64,000 nucleotides of DNA from assembly GCA_017858255.1 (NCBI GenBank), contig JAFMBV010000007.1, positions 1-64,000 of the forward strand. Direction: 5' to 3'. Shown in pieces: positions 19,384 through 27,367 of the stretch. Below the pieces are notes generated by a model, which was given only the letters and a program-made list of their open reading frames with translations, searched no databases and had not been told where the DNA came from. Source of the DNA: Bacteriovoracaceae bacterium (lineage in GTDB: Bacteria; Bdellovibrionota; Bacteriovoracia; Bacteriovoracales; Bacteriovoracaceae). A program made the translations under genes and the position numbers. Position 1 is the stretch's first letter. Every line of letters begins with the position of its first letter.

Positions 19384-19656
19384 ATGAGTGGTTATAAGCA
19401 AATGTCAGAATATCCTGTTGAACATTTTGTTCCCTTAGAAGGGGAAGGCAATGAATACTTATTGGGGCGGCTTACTCTTAATAAGGCGCATGACGGCTTA
19501 AGTATGGAAATTGATATTGTTCAAAAGGAAGGACGAAAAATCTATTATTCAGTTGACCGTCTTTATCGGATAGATTCAGATGATGAGGCCATTGACCTCG
19601 GTGTACAGAAACTTGCTGATTTCTTAAAAGGTTTATCTCAAAAACATTCAAAATAA
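19384..19656 (+). CDS. small hypothetical protein
   Basis: A 90-residue soluble protein of unknown function, probably a single alpha/beta domain (LLGRLTLNKA, LSMEIDIVQKEGRKIYYSVDR), ending in a basic helix. The start at 19384 is chosen because GAGAGG precedes it; the frame opens nine codons earlier. It is divergent from the YceI-like gene. I know no family for it. Confidence 0.6.
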   Translation: MSGYKQMSEYPVEHFVPLEGEGNEYLLGRLTLNKAHDGLSMEIDIVQKEGRKIYYSVDRLYRIDSDDEAIDLGVQKLADFLKGLSQKHSK

Positions 19657-19755
19657 TGACGTGATACGCCCGGAGTCAGTCGTTTATTTGACGGCGAGTG
19701 GTTTCGTGACTCATATACTTTCGGCTACTTAAGTGACTTTTTGTTAATCCAAAAG

Positions 19756-19772
19756 TTGGCACGGCTCTTGCT
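19756..19772 (+). promoter_or_regulatory. sigma-54 (-24/-12) promoter
   Basis: TTGGCACGGCTCTTGCT is a full match to the sigma-54 consensus TTGGCAC-N5-TTGCW, with the GG and GC dinucleotides 12 bases apart. The predicted transcription start is near 19783. No protein gene follows on this strand; instead a short structured RNA ends at a strong terminator about 90 bases on. Upstream, GAGTCA (19673-19678) and TGACTC (19707-19712) form an inverted repeat that could bind an enhancer-binding protein. Confidence 0.85.
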
Positions 19773-19782
19773 AATAGAATAC

Positions 19783-19875
19783 ATGTGTGTGTGTAGGAGC
19801 TACGAAAAAAGGATTTTTTCCAACTCCATTTAAATGTCTCTCGAAAAGCCCAGTTGGAAACAACTGGGCTTTTTG
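19783..19875 (+). ncRNA. sigma-54-driven small RNA with three GGA hairpins (candidate CsrA/RsmA antagonist)
   Basis: The transcript predicted between the sigma-54 promoter and the terminator is about 93 bases. It can fold into three stem-loops. The first (19793-19803) has GTAG/CTAC arms around GAG, so GGA lies at 19796-19798. The second (19804-19820) has a seven-pair GAAAAAA/TTTTTTC stem with a loop of exactly GGA (19811-19813). The third (19844-19873) is the terminator, with GGA at 19856-19858 at the loop. Repeated GGA in hairpin loops is the signature of CsrB/RsmY-type RNAs that sequester CsrA. A second fold is possible: 19817-19824 is fully complementary to 19853-19860. A 16-codon open frame begins at 19783, judged fortuitous. 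Function is inference. Confidence 0.65.
19844..19875. terminator. intrinsic terminator, bidirectional
   Basis: Thirteen-base perfect arms AAAAGCCCAGTTG and CAACTGGGCTTTT enclose a GAAA tetraloop, followed on the plus strand by a T run. It ends the small RNA on the plus strand. Its A-rich left flank also makes it usable on the minus strand for the gene at 19896-20342. Confidence 0.88.
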
Positions 19876-19895
19876 CATTTAAGCTAAGAAAAATT

Positions 19896-20342
19896 TTAGA
19901 GTAGTGCTATACCGAGAAGAAGAGTTCCGATACCCGAACTAATTAAGAACCAAACTGCCATTCCCTTTAAATTCGCCATAAGAACAAGACCTGATAGTAG
20001 GACTAGGAAGAACGCCGAACCAAAAATGATTTGTAGCGTCTTAACGAACTTGGGTCCGTGACCAAAATGGAGTTCCTGTAGGATCTTAATCCAATTAGGA
20101 TTTACTTTGATGAACTTCATGCCTTCTGGACTATTGTGAACTTCGTAGTGTACCCGCGTGCTAGGACGTAGGACAACGTAGTTACCCTTGTCCTTAACGT
20201 ACTCAAAGCTGTAATCAATGCTGTTGCTCGAGAGAACCTTTTTTAGATCAGTTATGTCTTTCGTGAAGGCGTCTTTAGATACGAAGACTTCTGTTTTGGT
20301 CGTCTCGCCTTTACAGCCTAATAAGTAGAGAGTGCCTGACAA
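19896..20342 (-). CDS. PepSY-associated-type membrane protein; 5' end irregular
   Basis: As annotated from a TTG at 20342 the protein has 148 residues. A periplasmic segment is followed by a helix pair near the end, with ILQELHFGHGPKFVKTLQIIFG and FFLVLLSGLVLM resembling PepSY-associated transmembrane proteins. That family also has an N-terminal helix, and one is encoded just upstream in the same frame (HLILVGLFFPLLIIIPLSG), with no ATG, GTG or TTG inside it. The nearest ATG (20415-20417) is followed directly by TAG and then this helix. The real start may therefore be a non-standard codon, or codon 2 has become a stop, or the sequence has an error. It may be a pseudogene. Confidence 0.6.
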   Translation of the reverse strand: MSGTLYLLGCKGETTKTEVFVSKDAFTKDITDLKKVLSSNSIDYSFEYVKDKGNYVVLRPSTRVHYEVHNSPEGMKFIKVNPNWIKILQELHFGHGPKFVKTLQIIFGSAFFLVLLSGLVLMANLKGMAVWFLISSGIGTLLLGIALL

Positions 20343-20440
20343 GGGGATGATAATTAAAAGGGGAAAGAAGAGCCCAACGAGTATGAGGTGGACTTTTAAC
20401 CAATGCTTTCTCTACATAGAGGCCTTAAATATTGGGTTTC

Positions 20441-21004
20441 CTAGGAGCAAGTGCTTAGTAAGTAATCTCTTAGTCCCTCAAGGTCAACCCTTACAGGGCC
20501 TAAAGCTTCGGGGTTTTCTTGCTCGTAAAGAAATTGGGCCTTGGCCAGCATCTGATTAAGTGCGTCTAAATTCAGGTCATCATTTTCAAGAGGTTCACTG
20601 CCTTCTTCTTTAAAGTTAAGTGGGCACCAATCCCGAAGGACTTTTTCATTTTGGTGATAACTTAATGCCATTCCTTGGGTTCGACAAAGACTGGGTCTTA
20701 CCTCATATATGGTGCATTCTCCCTGACGCAAGAAGGCACATGCCTTGTCCCCCTGAGAACCACTTGCTGGGCGAGAGGGGAGCGCCTGACTTCTCTTCCA
20801 ATTCTCTTTTTCTTCCGGAGAGAGGTCAAAAAACCAGTCAGTAATAATTGAGGCTTCCCAGGCAAAGACATTGAGGCCACTTATGCAGCAGCTACTACAG
20901 CCACGTCCACAATCCATATTCTCTTTGTACTTATTAAAAAAGCGCTCAAATTCTTTTTCTGCCTTTTCTTGCAAGGGGCGTAAATCACTCATGAGTTTCT
21001 CCAT
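20441..21004 (-). CDS. YkgJ-family cysteine cluster protein
   Basis: A 187-residue protein with Cys32, Cys36, Cys39 and Cys40 (CGRGCSSCC) and later ECTIYEVRPSLCR, the layout of the YkgJ/UPF0153 family thought to bind zinc or iron. The N-terminal helix and the acidic C-terminus are unremarkable. Its start overlaps the end of the arginase-family gene by 20 bases, so the pair are co-expressed. Biochemical function is not established for the family. Confidence 0.82.
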   Translation of the reverse strand: MEKLMSDLRPLQEKAEKEFERFFNKYKENMDCGRGCSSCCISGLNVFAWEASIITDWFFDLSPEEKENWKRSQALPSRPASGSQGDKACAFLRQGECTIYEVRPSLCRTQGMALSYHQNEKVLRDWCPLNFKEEGSEPLENDDLNLDALNQMLAKAQFLYEQENPEALGPVRVDLEGLRDYLLSTCS

Positions 21005-21887
21005 AGAAAAACTTGTACATTTGACCAGCTAAGTAACGGGCACAACTTTGAGGGAGCCCATCATATATAGGGTTGAATTCATAAAGACCCATAACTTGAG
21101 GTCTCGTACTATTTGACCAAAACGCCTGGCACCTTTTTAGTATGACCTCGAAGTGCTCTTGGGATAGGCCATAGTGATTGGGAGCGGATACTGCAGGCAT
21201 GAAAGAGGCATCGAGACCATCACAATCGACGCTTAGGATGAGCAACCTGTCTTGATTCGCTTTAAGTATCTTTGTTAAGTCTTGGTCGAGTTCAGCAGGA
21301 GGCTTGGGAGGGAGAACCTCCATGGTACCCATGCCCTCGTAGTTTTCGGGTCCATTGGCAAAACTATGAATGCCAATTTGGTAGAGCTTAAGGTCACTTG
21401 AATTTTGAATTTGGCGAAACGGAGTACCCGAGTGAACAACTTCGTCAGGGCGAGTGTCTAAGTGGGCATCGATATTTAGAATAAGCAGTGGGCCAAAAGT
21501 TTTTGCGAGAGTACTGGCCAGTGGATAGATATGATCATGCCCACCACCAAGGTGGAGAATCTTTTGAGCATGATCATCAATGTTGATCAGTGTTTCAAAA
21601 TTTTGACACTCATCTTTTTGGATTTTTTCAAATTGATTAGGATCATTATTTCTCGGATTAAACTCCTGATAGTCATAAGTACTTTCATCATTTGGGGCAA
21701 CAAGGGATTGAAAGGACGCCATCAAAGCGGCTGGACCATGCTTGGCTCCACGCTTACCACCATTTCTTATGACCCCAAGATCACAAGGGCTCCCGAGAAT
21801 CAAAAGAGGACTATTTGTGGACTGAAGGCCCTTTAACTTTTTTGAGGGTCTCTCTTTCAGGTTGTCTTCCCAATCGTTCTGTCCCAT
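20985..21887 (-). CDS. arginase/agmatinase/formimidoylglutamase family hydrolase
   Basis: A 300-residue binuclear manganese ureohydrolase. The metal ligands are in place: His117 in GGGHD, Asp140, His142 and Asp144 in NIDAHLD, and Asp221 and Asp223 in SVDCDGLDASFMPAVSAP. The HSGTPFRQ segment after the second motif is reminiscent of formimidoylglutamase (HutG), which would release glutamate and formamide, but no other hut gene is near. Arginase and agmatinase remain possible. It begins the short operon with the YkgJ-like gene and is divergent from the GYF_2 gene. Confidence 0.85.
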   Translation of the reverse strand: MGQNDWEDNLKERPSKKLKGLQSTNSPLLILGSPCDLGVIRNGGKRGAKHGPAALMASFQSLVAPNDESTYDYQEFNPRNNDPNQFEKIQKDECQNFETLINIDDHAQKILHLGGGHDHIYPLASTLAKTFGPLLILNIDAHLDTRPDEVVHSGTPFRQIQNSSDLKLYQIGIHSFANGPENYEGMGTMEVLPPKPPAELDQDLTKILKANQDRLLILSVDCDGLDASFMPAVSAPNHYGLSQEHFEVILKRCQAFWSNSTRPQVMGLYEFNPIYDGLPQSCARYLAGQMYKFFYGETHE

Positions 21888-21972
21888 TTCTTTCTACCTC
21901 TATTTTAGGTCTTCCAATATTCACTTAGTTAACTTGTATGGATGCTGTGCCCAGTATAACATTATAAGAAGC

Positions 21973-23712
21973 ATGACAGAAAAACATTGGTTTATATTCC
22001 GGGGTGATCATCATCTCGGACCTTTCACTTTTGAAGAGATTCTTGACAAGGTCAAGCTGGCCGAAATTGATGATGATGAACTAACGTGGTGCGAAGGAAA
22101 TCAGGACTGGTTGCCAGTTAATGAGCAGCCCGCAATAAAAAGGGCATTGCAGACAGAAGAGTCTCATCAGCATGACTTGGAAAAAAGCCAGAAGTTAAGG
22201 CAGGCGGCGCTTGAGTCAAAGCTACAAGAGCAGCTGGTTGCTCAACAGCATGCCCAAGAAGAAATCAAAAAAGAAGAAATCAAAAAAGAAGAAATTAAAA
22301 AAGAAGAGGCGAGGCGATTACAAGAGCTGGCCTTGCAAAAACAGAAAGAGCAACTCCCGCCAGAACTACCCCCAAAAAATACTGATCCAAATTTTGCAGA
22401 AGATGGTCCACCACCACTTCCTCCCTTGCCGATAGATGACCAGAGTTTCCAAGATGAAGTTGAGTCTAATTTAGAAGAGGGTATTGAAGACGAGAGCGCA
22501 CCATCTGCTCTTACTGAAATGATGATGGAAAATGCAAACCTAGGAGAAGACCTTCAGGTTTTTACCTTTGTTGAAAATTCTAATGCCGATGTTAATACTA
22601 ATAAAGACACTGAAGAAGATAAAACCGGCGAGTTCACTGTCTCCACCGATACACAAGAGCAAGGTTTAAGTGGACTCAGACTCTACGGAGCAGTTGCCCT
22701 AACACTCATTGGTTTAGGCCTCTTTGTTTATCTCATCATGCAAACCATTACGGATAAAAGGCAACTCTATAATGTTGCTGGTCGTGATAAAGACGCTCTT
22801 TATAATGTGATGAAAAGACCATTCAAAGGGGTGCCCATTCATCGCATGAGACCCACAAAGGATTTAAACTCTTTATGGTTGGCCACAAACTTTCCTGATG
22901 AAGCCGTTCTTTATATGACTTTGAAAATTGTGCCTGGCCGTTTTATAGGAAACGGTCTGGTAGAGGTTCAAGCGCAAGCGCAATTGAAAGGAGGAGCAGC
23001 TCTTTTTGACGAACTAGAAGTCTTAAAAGGGGATACGCTTCATATCGGAGAGTATAGCTATGAGATAAAAGGCAAGAGGGTTGGTCTTAAAGGAAAACTA
23101 AGTGAGGCCTTAGGTCAGAAGTCTCTTTTAAAAGATGTCCAGTTTATAAGAAAAAAGGACCAAGAATTCGTTTTAAAAGGAAAGCTTTTATTGTCTCCCT
23201 ATGGTCAAGATAAGTTTGAAGCAAAACTAGTTGAACATCAGCAGTACATTCAAAAAACTGTGATTAGGCCGCTAAAAGATCGTCTGGAACGCTATAAAAC
23301 TTTTATGGGTCTTCTTGATCGAATGGGCAGACTTTATCAAAACACCATGGGAAGAATCACCAAAGGTAAATCTATATACCTCTTTGAAAATCGCTACAAC
23401 GAAGAGGTTGGTCCATTCCTAAGAGATCTTATCATTGACAATAATCGCCTACAGCTTTCGCTTCTCAACCTCGAGCCTGACGATTCAAAGGCCTATGGGG
23501 AACTCATGAACTATGGGAAGGATATTGGTATTGTGGCCTCAGAGATGGTGACGAAAACACGTAAGTATAGAACCTTAGGAAAGAAGCGTACTTTGTGGTT
23601 ACTCGATTACTTCTCTAAAAAAGTCGAAGATCTGCGCTTGCAGGGAATGAGGGTCCGTCAAAAAATTAATAATGATCTGGCCCCTTTTGTTGAGTCTGAA
23701 AAATCACCTTAA
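21973..23712 (+). CDS. GYF_2-domain membrane protein with Lys/Glu repeat
   Basis: A 579-residue protein. Residues about 5-50 form a GYF_2 domain (HWFIFRGDHHLGPFTFEEIL and a later TWCEGNQDWLPV). A Lys/Glu coiled-coil stretch with a triplicated EEIKK segment (about 97-111) and a proline-rich acidic linker follow, then one membrane helix near residues 237-255 (AVALTLIGLGLFVYLIM). The last 300 residues would then be periplasmic and have no family I know. The start at 21973 is chosen because the domain begins directly after it; 37 upstream codons overlap the divergent gene. GYF_2 domains bind proline-rich peptides, so an adaptor role at the membrane is possible. Confidence 0.8.
   Translation: MTEKHWFIFRGDHHLGPFTFEEILDKVKLAEIDDDELTWCEGNQDWLPVNEQPAIKRALQTEESHQHDLEKSQKLRQAALESKLQEQLVAQQHAQEEIKKEEIKKEEIKKEEARRLQELALQKQKEQLPPELPPKNTDPNFAEDGPPPLPPLPIDDQSFQDEVESNLEEGIEDESAPSALTEMMMENANLGEDLQVFTFVENSNADVNTNKDTEEDKTGEFTVSTDTQEQGLSGLRLYGAVALTLIGLGLFVYLIMQTITDKRQLYNVAGRDKDALYNVMKRPFKGVPIHRMRPTKDLNSLWLATNFPDEAVLYMTLKIVPGRFIGNGLVEVQAQAQLKGGAALFDELEVLKGDTLHIGEYSYEIKGKRVGLKGKLSEALGQKSLLKDVQFIRKKDQEFVLKGKLLLSPYGQDKFEAKLVEHQQYIQKTVIRPLKDRLERYKTFMGLLDRMGRLYQNTMGRITKGKSIYLFENRYNEEVGPFLRDLIIDNNRLQLSLLNLEPDDSKAYGELMNYGKDIGIVASEMVTKTRKYRTLGKKRTLWLLDYFSKKVEDLRLQGMRVRQKINNDLAPFVESEKSP
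22261..22305 (+). repeat. three tandem copies of a 15-base coding repeat
   Basis: The unit GAAATCAAAAAAGAA occurs three times in a row, with one substitution in the third copy, inside the coiled-coil part of the GYF_2 protein. Each copy encodes Glu-Ile-Lys-Lys-Glu. The near-identity at DNA level points to recent slippage, so copy number may differ between strains. Confidence 0.85.
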
Positions 23713-24611
23713 TCAATTTTGTAAGCTAGTTCTTCTTTTGCTTGAAATTTTTCCTTCGCTGCAAAGCGGCCGGGCTTTATTTCCTCAATGCTTGATCCCC
23801 AGTATTCAGGGTCATGTTCAAAGATAACTTTAAGGTTTCTCTCTTTGATAAATGTTAAAAAAGACAGTTTATCTTCAGTTGTGATGCCAGGGCTAATATC
23901 GTAGCCCATTACCCAGGGGATGTGGATATGATTGCCAGTGGGGATAAGGTCGGCGAGGTAGATGAATTGTGATGTATAAGGATGCATGAGCCATGGAGTG
24001 TGACCAAAGCTGCACTTAAAACGGAGAGTTTCTTCGCCAAGTGAAAAAAGCTCACCTTCCTCACCACTATAAAGGTGAAGGAGATTATTATCCTTATAGT
24101 AATTTAAAATGGGATCGAAGTTATGTGTATGAAAACTTCCCTGATCCCTTGCTGTCGCTTTGTGGGCATAGCTGAGATGACTTTCATGGACATGACAGCG
24201 TGCTTTCGGAAAGGTTGCTTGCCAGTTGTCCTGCTCATCCTTGAAGCCTATTCCACCAACATGATCAAAGTGTAGATGGGAAATCACGAGGTCAGTGATA
24301 TCTGCACAGGTGATACCAAAAACATTTAAAGCCTGCTCAAGAGGAGAGTTCTCACTTCTGACGTCAAAATTAATATTAAATTTGTCGTCATGATAATCAC
24401 CGATACCCGTGTCTACGACTACAGTTCTGTCGGGAGTTTTGATGAGCCATAGACGAAGTGCAAGTTCTACTCGGTTGAGCTCATCTGCAGGGTGAACTTT
24501 ATTCCATAATGGTTTTGGGATAATGCCATACATTGCGCCGCCATCAAGTTTAAAACGCGCTGGCTCAATAACGGCATACTCGATATTTTTGGGTGAATTG
24601 GTGCTTGGCAT
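23709..24611 (-). CDS. MBL-fold hydrolase, lactonase-like
   Basis: A 300-residue metallo-beta-lactamase fold protein. The zinc motif SHLHFDHVGG gives His112, His114, Asp116 and His117, and later FGHTPW and FEHDPEYW supply further histidines. The layout is similar to the acyl-homoserine lactonase/quorum-quenching and MBL-hydrolase group, though the substrate is open. The ATG at 24611 has AAGGAT upstream and is preferred over one eleven codons earlier. Its stop overlaps that of the GYF_2 gene (four bases, convergent). Confidence 0.82.
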   Translation of the reverse strand: MPSTNSPKNIEYAVIEPARFKLDGGAMYGIIPKPLWNKVHPADELNRVELALRLWLIKTPDRTVVVDTGIGDYHDDKFNINFDVRSENSPLEQALNVFGITCADITDLVISHLHFDHVGGIGFKDEQDNWQATFPKARCHVHESHLSYAHKATARDQGSFHTHNFDPILNYYKDNNLLHLYSGEEGELFSLGEETLRFKCSFGHTPWLMHPYTSQFIYLADLIPTGNHIHIPWVMGYDISPGITTEDKLSFLTFIKERNLKVIFEHDPEYWGSSIEEIKPGRFAAKEKFQAKEELAYKID

Positions 24612-24776
24612 AGTTATCCTTGAAAAACTGATTAAACAAATCATGTAAAGTATAAGTCAAAAGACTAAGAAAATTAAAGAAAATCAAACCTTTGTAGTGC
24701 AATGCTCCTAGAGTAAAGCAGGTCTAGCCACTATTATGAGGTCAAATTTTGATTCTATTACTTATGAGGTGATCAA

Positions 24777-24782
24777 TATAAT
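24777..24782 (+). promoter_or_regulatory. candidate -10 element for sucCD-ndk
   Basis: A perfect TATAAT lies 39 bases before the sucC start. The -35 position holds only a weak match, so the site is tentative. The rest of the 209-base gap is AT-rich without an obvious hairpin. Confidence 0.4.
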
Positions 24783-24820
24783 TTTGATACCTTAGAACTC
24801 ATATTTTAGGAGTCTCACTT

Positions 24821-25996
24821 ATGAATGTTCATGAATACCAAGCTAAAGGACTGATGCGAGAATTTAACATCAGCACTTTAAGAGGCAAGGTGGCAAAGTC
24901 AGTTGATGAAGCTGTTAAGGCCGCAGAAGAACTCGGTGGAAAGATATGGGTTGTAAAGGCACAGATCCATGCCGGTGGTCGAGGTAAAGCAGGTGGAGTT
25001 AAACTTGCAAAAACTCTTGATGAAGTCCGCGCTCATGCAGATGACATTCTCGGAAAAACTCTCGTGACTCATCAAACTGGACCCGAAGGGAAGAAGGTTC
25101 TCACTCTTCTTATTGAGGAAGGTTGTGAAATTGAGCATGAGTACTATGCTGGTCTTGTTCTTGATAGAGGAACTGGTCGCATCACTTTCATGGCCTCAAG
25201 TGAAGGTGGCGTTGAAATTGAAAAAGTTGCCGAAGAAACTCCAGAGAAAATTATAAAAGTTTCTGTTGATCCAGCGACTGGCTTCACTCCTTTTATAGGC
25301 CGTAAACTTGCTTATGGAATTGGTATAAAAGATAAAGAGCTTGTTAAAAAAACATCGAAGTTTTTCCATGGTTTATACAATCTCTACATTCAAAAAGATT
25401 GTTCAATCGCTGAGATTAACCCTCTTGTTCTTACAAAGAGTGGCGATATTATCGCGTTGGATGGAAAGTTAAACTTTGATGACAACGCACTCTTTCGTCA
25501 TCCGGAAATTGAAGAGCTAAGAGATCCTACTGAGGAATCAGCTAAGGAACTTGAGGCCGCACAATTTGGTCTTTCTTATATTGAGTTAGAAGGTAATATC
25601 GGCTGCCTTGTAAATGGTGCCGGTCTTGCGATGGGAACTCTTGATATTATTTCTCTCTTTGGTGGTAAACCTGCTAACTTCCTTGACGTAGGGGGCGGCG
25701 CGACTAAAGAAACTGTTGAGAAAGCTTTTACTATCATCCTTCAGGATGACAATGTACGCGCGATTCTTGTAAATATTTTTGGTGGAATCATGAAGTGTGA
25801 CATTATTGCAGAGGGTGTTGTCGCTGCGGCAAAATCTCTTTCTTTAAAAGTTCCACTCGTTGTTCGCCTTGAGGGAACTAACGTTGCCCTTGGTAAGAAA
25901 ATTCTTAATGAATCAGACCTCGACATAATAGCTGCTGATGATCTTGCAGATGCGGCTAAAAAAGTTGTTGATGCTGCCAATAAAGGAGGCGAGTAA
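24821..25996 (+). CDS. sucC: succinyl-CoA synthetase beta subunit
   Basis: A 391-residue ATP-grasp protein that, with SucD, makes succinate and a nucleoside triphosphate from succinyl-CoA. It opens with [12 protein letters not shown], the family signature. The nucleotide-binding stretch is [19 protein letters not shown], and near the C-terminus are FLDVGGGAT and [10 protein letters not shown], which bind the phosphohistidine loop. TAGGAG lies before the start. The stop shares one base with sucD (TAATG). It is followed by ndk, which can balance the GTP or ATP produced. Confidence 0.96.
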   Translation: MNVHEYQAKGLMREFNISTLRGKVAKSVDEAVKAAEELGGKIWVVKAQIHAGGRGKAGGVKLAKTLDEVRAHADDILGKTLVTHQTGPEGKKVLTLLIEEGCEIEHEYYAGLVLDRGTGRITFMASSEGGVEIEKVAEETPEKIIKVSVDPATGFTPFIGRKLAYGIGIKDKELVKKTSKFFHGLYNLYIQKDCSIAEINPLVLTKSGDIIALDGKLNFDDNALFRHPEIEELRDPTEESAKELEAAQFGLSYIELEGNIGCLVNGAGLAMGTLDIISLFGGKPANFLDVGGGATKETVEKAFTIILQDDNVRAILVNIFGGIMKCDIIAEGVVAAAKSLSLKVPLVVRLEGTNVALGKKILNESDLDIIAADDLADAAKKVVDAANKGGE

Positions 25997-26868
25997 TGGC
26001 CATTTTGGTAGGTAGAGATACTAAACTTATTACTGTTGGATACACGGGGAAGCAGGGAACATTTCACTCGCTTCAATCTCGTGATTACGGAACAAACTTT
26101 GTTGGTGGTGTAACTCCTGGAAAGGGAGGCATGGTCCACGAAGGTTTTCCTGTCTTTAATACAGTTGTTGAAGCAGTGGAGAAAACAGAGGCCAATGCGG
26201 CCATGATTTTCGTTCCACCTCCATTCGCAGCTGACTCAATCTTAGAGTGTATTGATGCTGAGATACCTCTTGTCATTGCTATTACAGAAGGTATTCCAAT
26301 TACTGACATGGTTAAGGTAAAGGCTGCACTTAGAGGTTCTAAAACTCGTCTTATCGGTCCTAACTGTCCAGGTATTATCACTCCAGGAGAGTGTAAAATC
26401 GGGATTATGCCAGGACATATTCATATGCCGGGTAAGGTAGGGGTTATTTCTCGTTCAGGGACTCTTACTTATGAAGCTGTTTATCAGCTAACTCAAAGAG
26501 AAATTGGTCAGTCCACATGTGTGGGAATTGGTGGAGATCCAGTTAATGGAACTAACTTCATCGATATGCTTGAGCTCTTTGAAAAAGATCCTGATACTGA
26601 AGCCGTAATTATGATTGGTGAAATTGGTGGATCTGCTGAAACAGATGCTGCTCGTTGGATTAAAAAGAATATGACAAAGCCAGTTGTGAGCTTTATCGCT
26701 GGCGCTTCAGCGCCTCCAGGTAAAAGAATGGGCCATGCAGGAGCTATTATCTCTGGTGGAGATGACACAGCAGAAGCAAAGTTCAAAATTCTTGAAGAGT
26801 GTGGGGTAACTATCGCTCGTTCACCTGCTGAGCTTGGTGCCAAAGTTGAAGAAGTATTAAAAAAATAA
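25996..26868 (+). CDS. sucD: succinyl-CoA synthetase alpha subunit
   Basis: A 290-residue subunit with a CoA-binding Rossmann domain (TGKQGTFHS near residue 17) and the active phosphohistidine His247 in [11 protein letters not shown]. The GPNCPGII motif sits near residue 121. It is translationally coupled to sucC. With the sdhCAB operon at the other side of the window this supports an oxidative citric acid cycle. Confidence 0.96.
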   Translation: MAILVGRDTKLITVGYTGKQGTFHSLQSRDYGTNFVGGVTPGKGGMVHEGFPVFNTVVEAVEKTEANAAMIFVPPPFAADSILECIDAEIPLVIAITEGIPITDMVKVKAALRGSKTRLIGPNCPGIITPGECKIGIMPGHIHMPGKVGVISRSGTLTYEAVYQLTQREIGQSTCVGIGGDPVNGTNFIDMLELFEKDPDTEAVIMIGEIGGSAETDAARWIKKNMTKPVVSFIAGASAPPGKRMGHAGAIISGGDDTAEAKFKILEECGVTIARSPAELGAKVEEVLKK

Positions 26869-26893
26869 TAGATACAGTTGTAAGGAGTTAAAA

Positions 26894-27316
26894 ATGGAAA
26901 AGACATTTTCAATCATTAAGCCAAATGCCGTTTTAGATAACAATATTGGGAATATTATTGGTCGCTTTGAAAAAGAGGGGCTAAGAATTGCTGCTGCAAA
27001 ATTAACAACTCTTTCAAAAGAGAAAGCAGAAGGTTTCTACATTGAGCACAAAGAAAGACCATTCTTTGGAGAGCTCGTGTCTTTTATGACTTCTGGACCC
27101 GTTCTTCTAATGGTTCTTGAAGGCGAAAATGCGGTTGATAAAAATCGTGAAATCATGGGAGCAACAAATCCTGCTGATGCCGCTGAAGGAACAATTCGTA
27201 AGCTTTATGCCAAGTCTGTTGGTGAAAATGCTGCTCACGGGTCTGATTCTCAAGCAAGTGCTGAGAGAGAAATTAACTATTTCTTTGAGCCTTCAGATGT
27301 AATGGATCGTTTCTAA
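26894..27316 (+). CDS. ndk: nucleoside diphosphate kinase
   Basis: A 140-residue kinase that exchanges gamma-phosphates among nucleotides. The active-site His115 is in NAAHGSDS, and the family N-terminus [12 protein letters not shown] is present. AAGGAG precedes the ATG, 25 bases after sucD, and a strong terminator follows, so it closes the sucCD operon. The pairing is sensible because succinyl-CoA synthetase yields GTP or ATP. Confidence 0.96.
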   Translation: MEKTFSIIKPNAVLDNNIGNIIGRFEKEGLRIAAAKLTTLSKEKAEGFYIEHKERPFFGELVSFMTSGPVLLMVLEGENAVDKNREIMGATNPADAAEGTIRKLYAKSVGENAAHGSDSQASAEREINYFFEPSDVMDRF

Positions 27317-27342
27317 TTTTTAAAAAATGACTTTTAAAAAAG

Positions 27343-27367
27343 AAAGCCCGCTTTTGCGGGCTTTTTT
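27343..27367. terminator. bidirectional intrinsic terminator
   Basis: Arms AAAGCCCGC and GCGGGCTTT surround a TTTT loop, with a T run after it on the plus strand and an A-rich run before it that becomes a T tract on the minus strand. It ends the sucCD-ndk transcript and, from the other side, the giant gene at 27366-33371, whose stop codon touches it. Confidence 0.92.

Noticed and set aside
19783-19833. A 16-codon open frame starting exactly at the predicted start of the small RNA (leaderless peptide)
   Set aside because: Its codons run through the GGA hairpins, it has no ribosome binding site, and the composition (Cys-Val-Cys followed by Lys/Phe) looks random; a structured RNA explains the region better.
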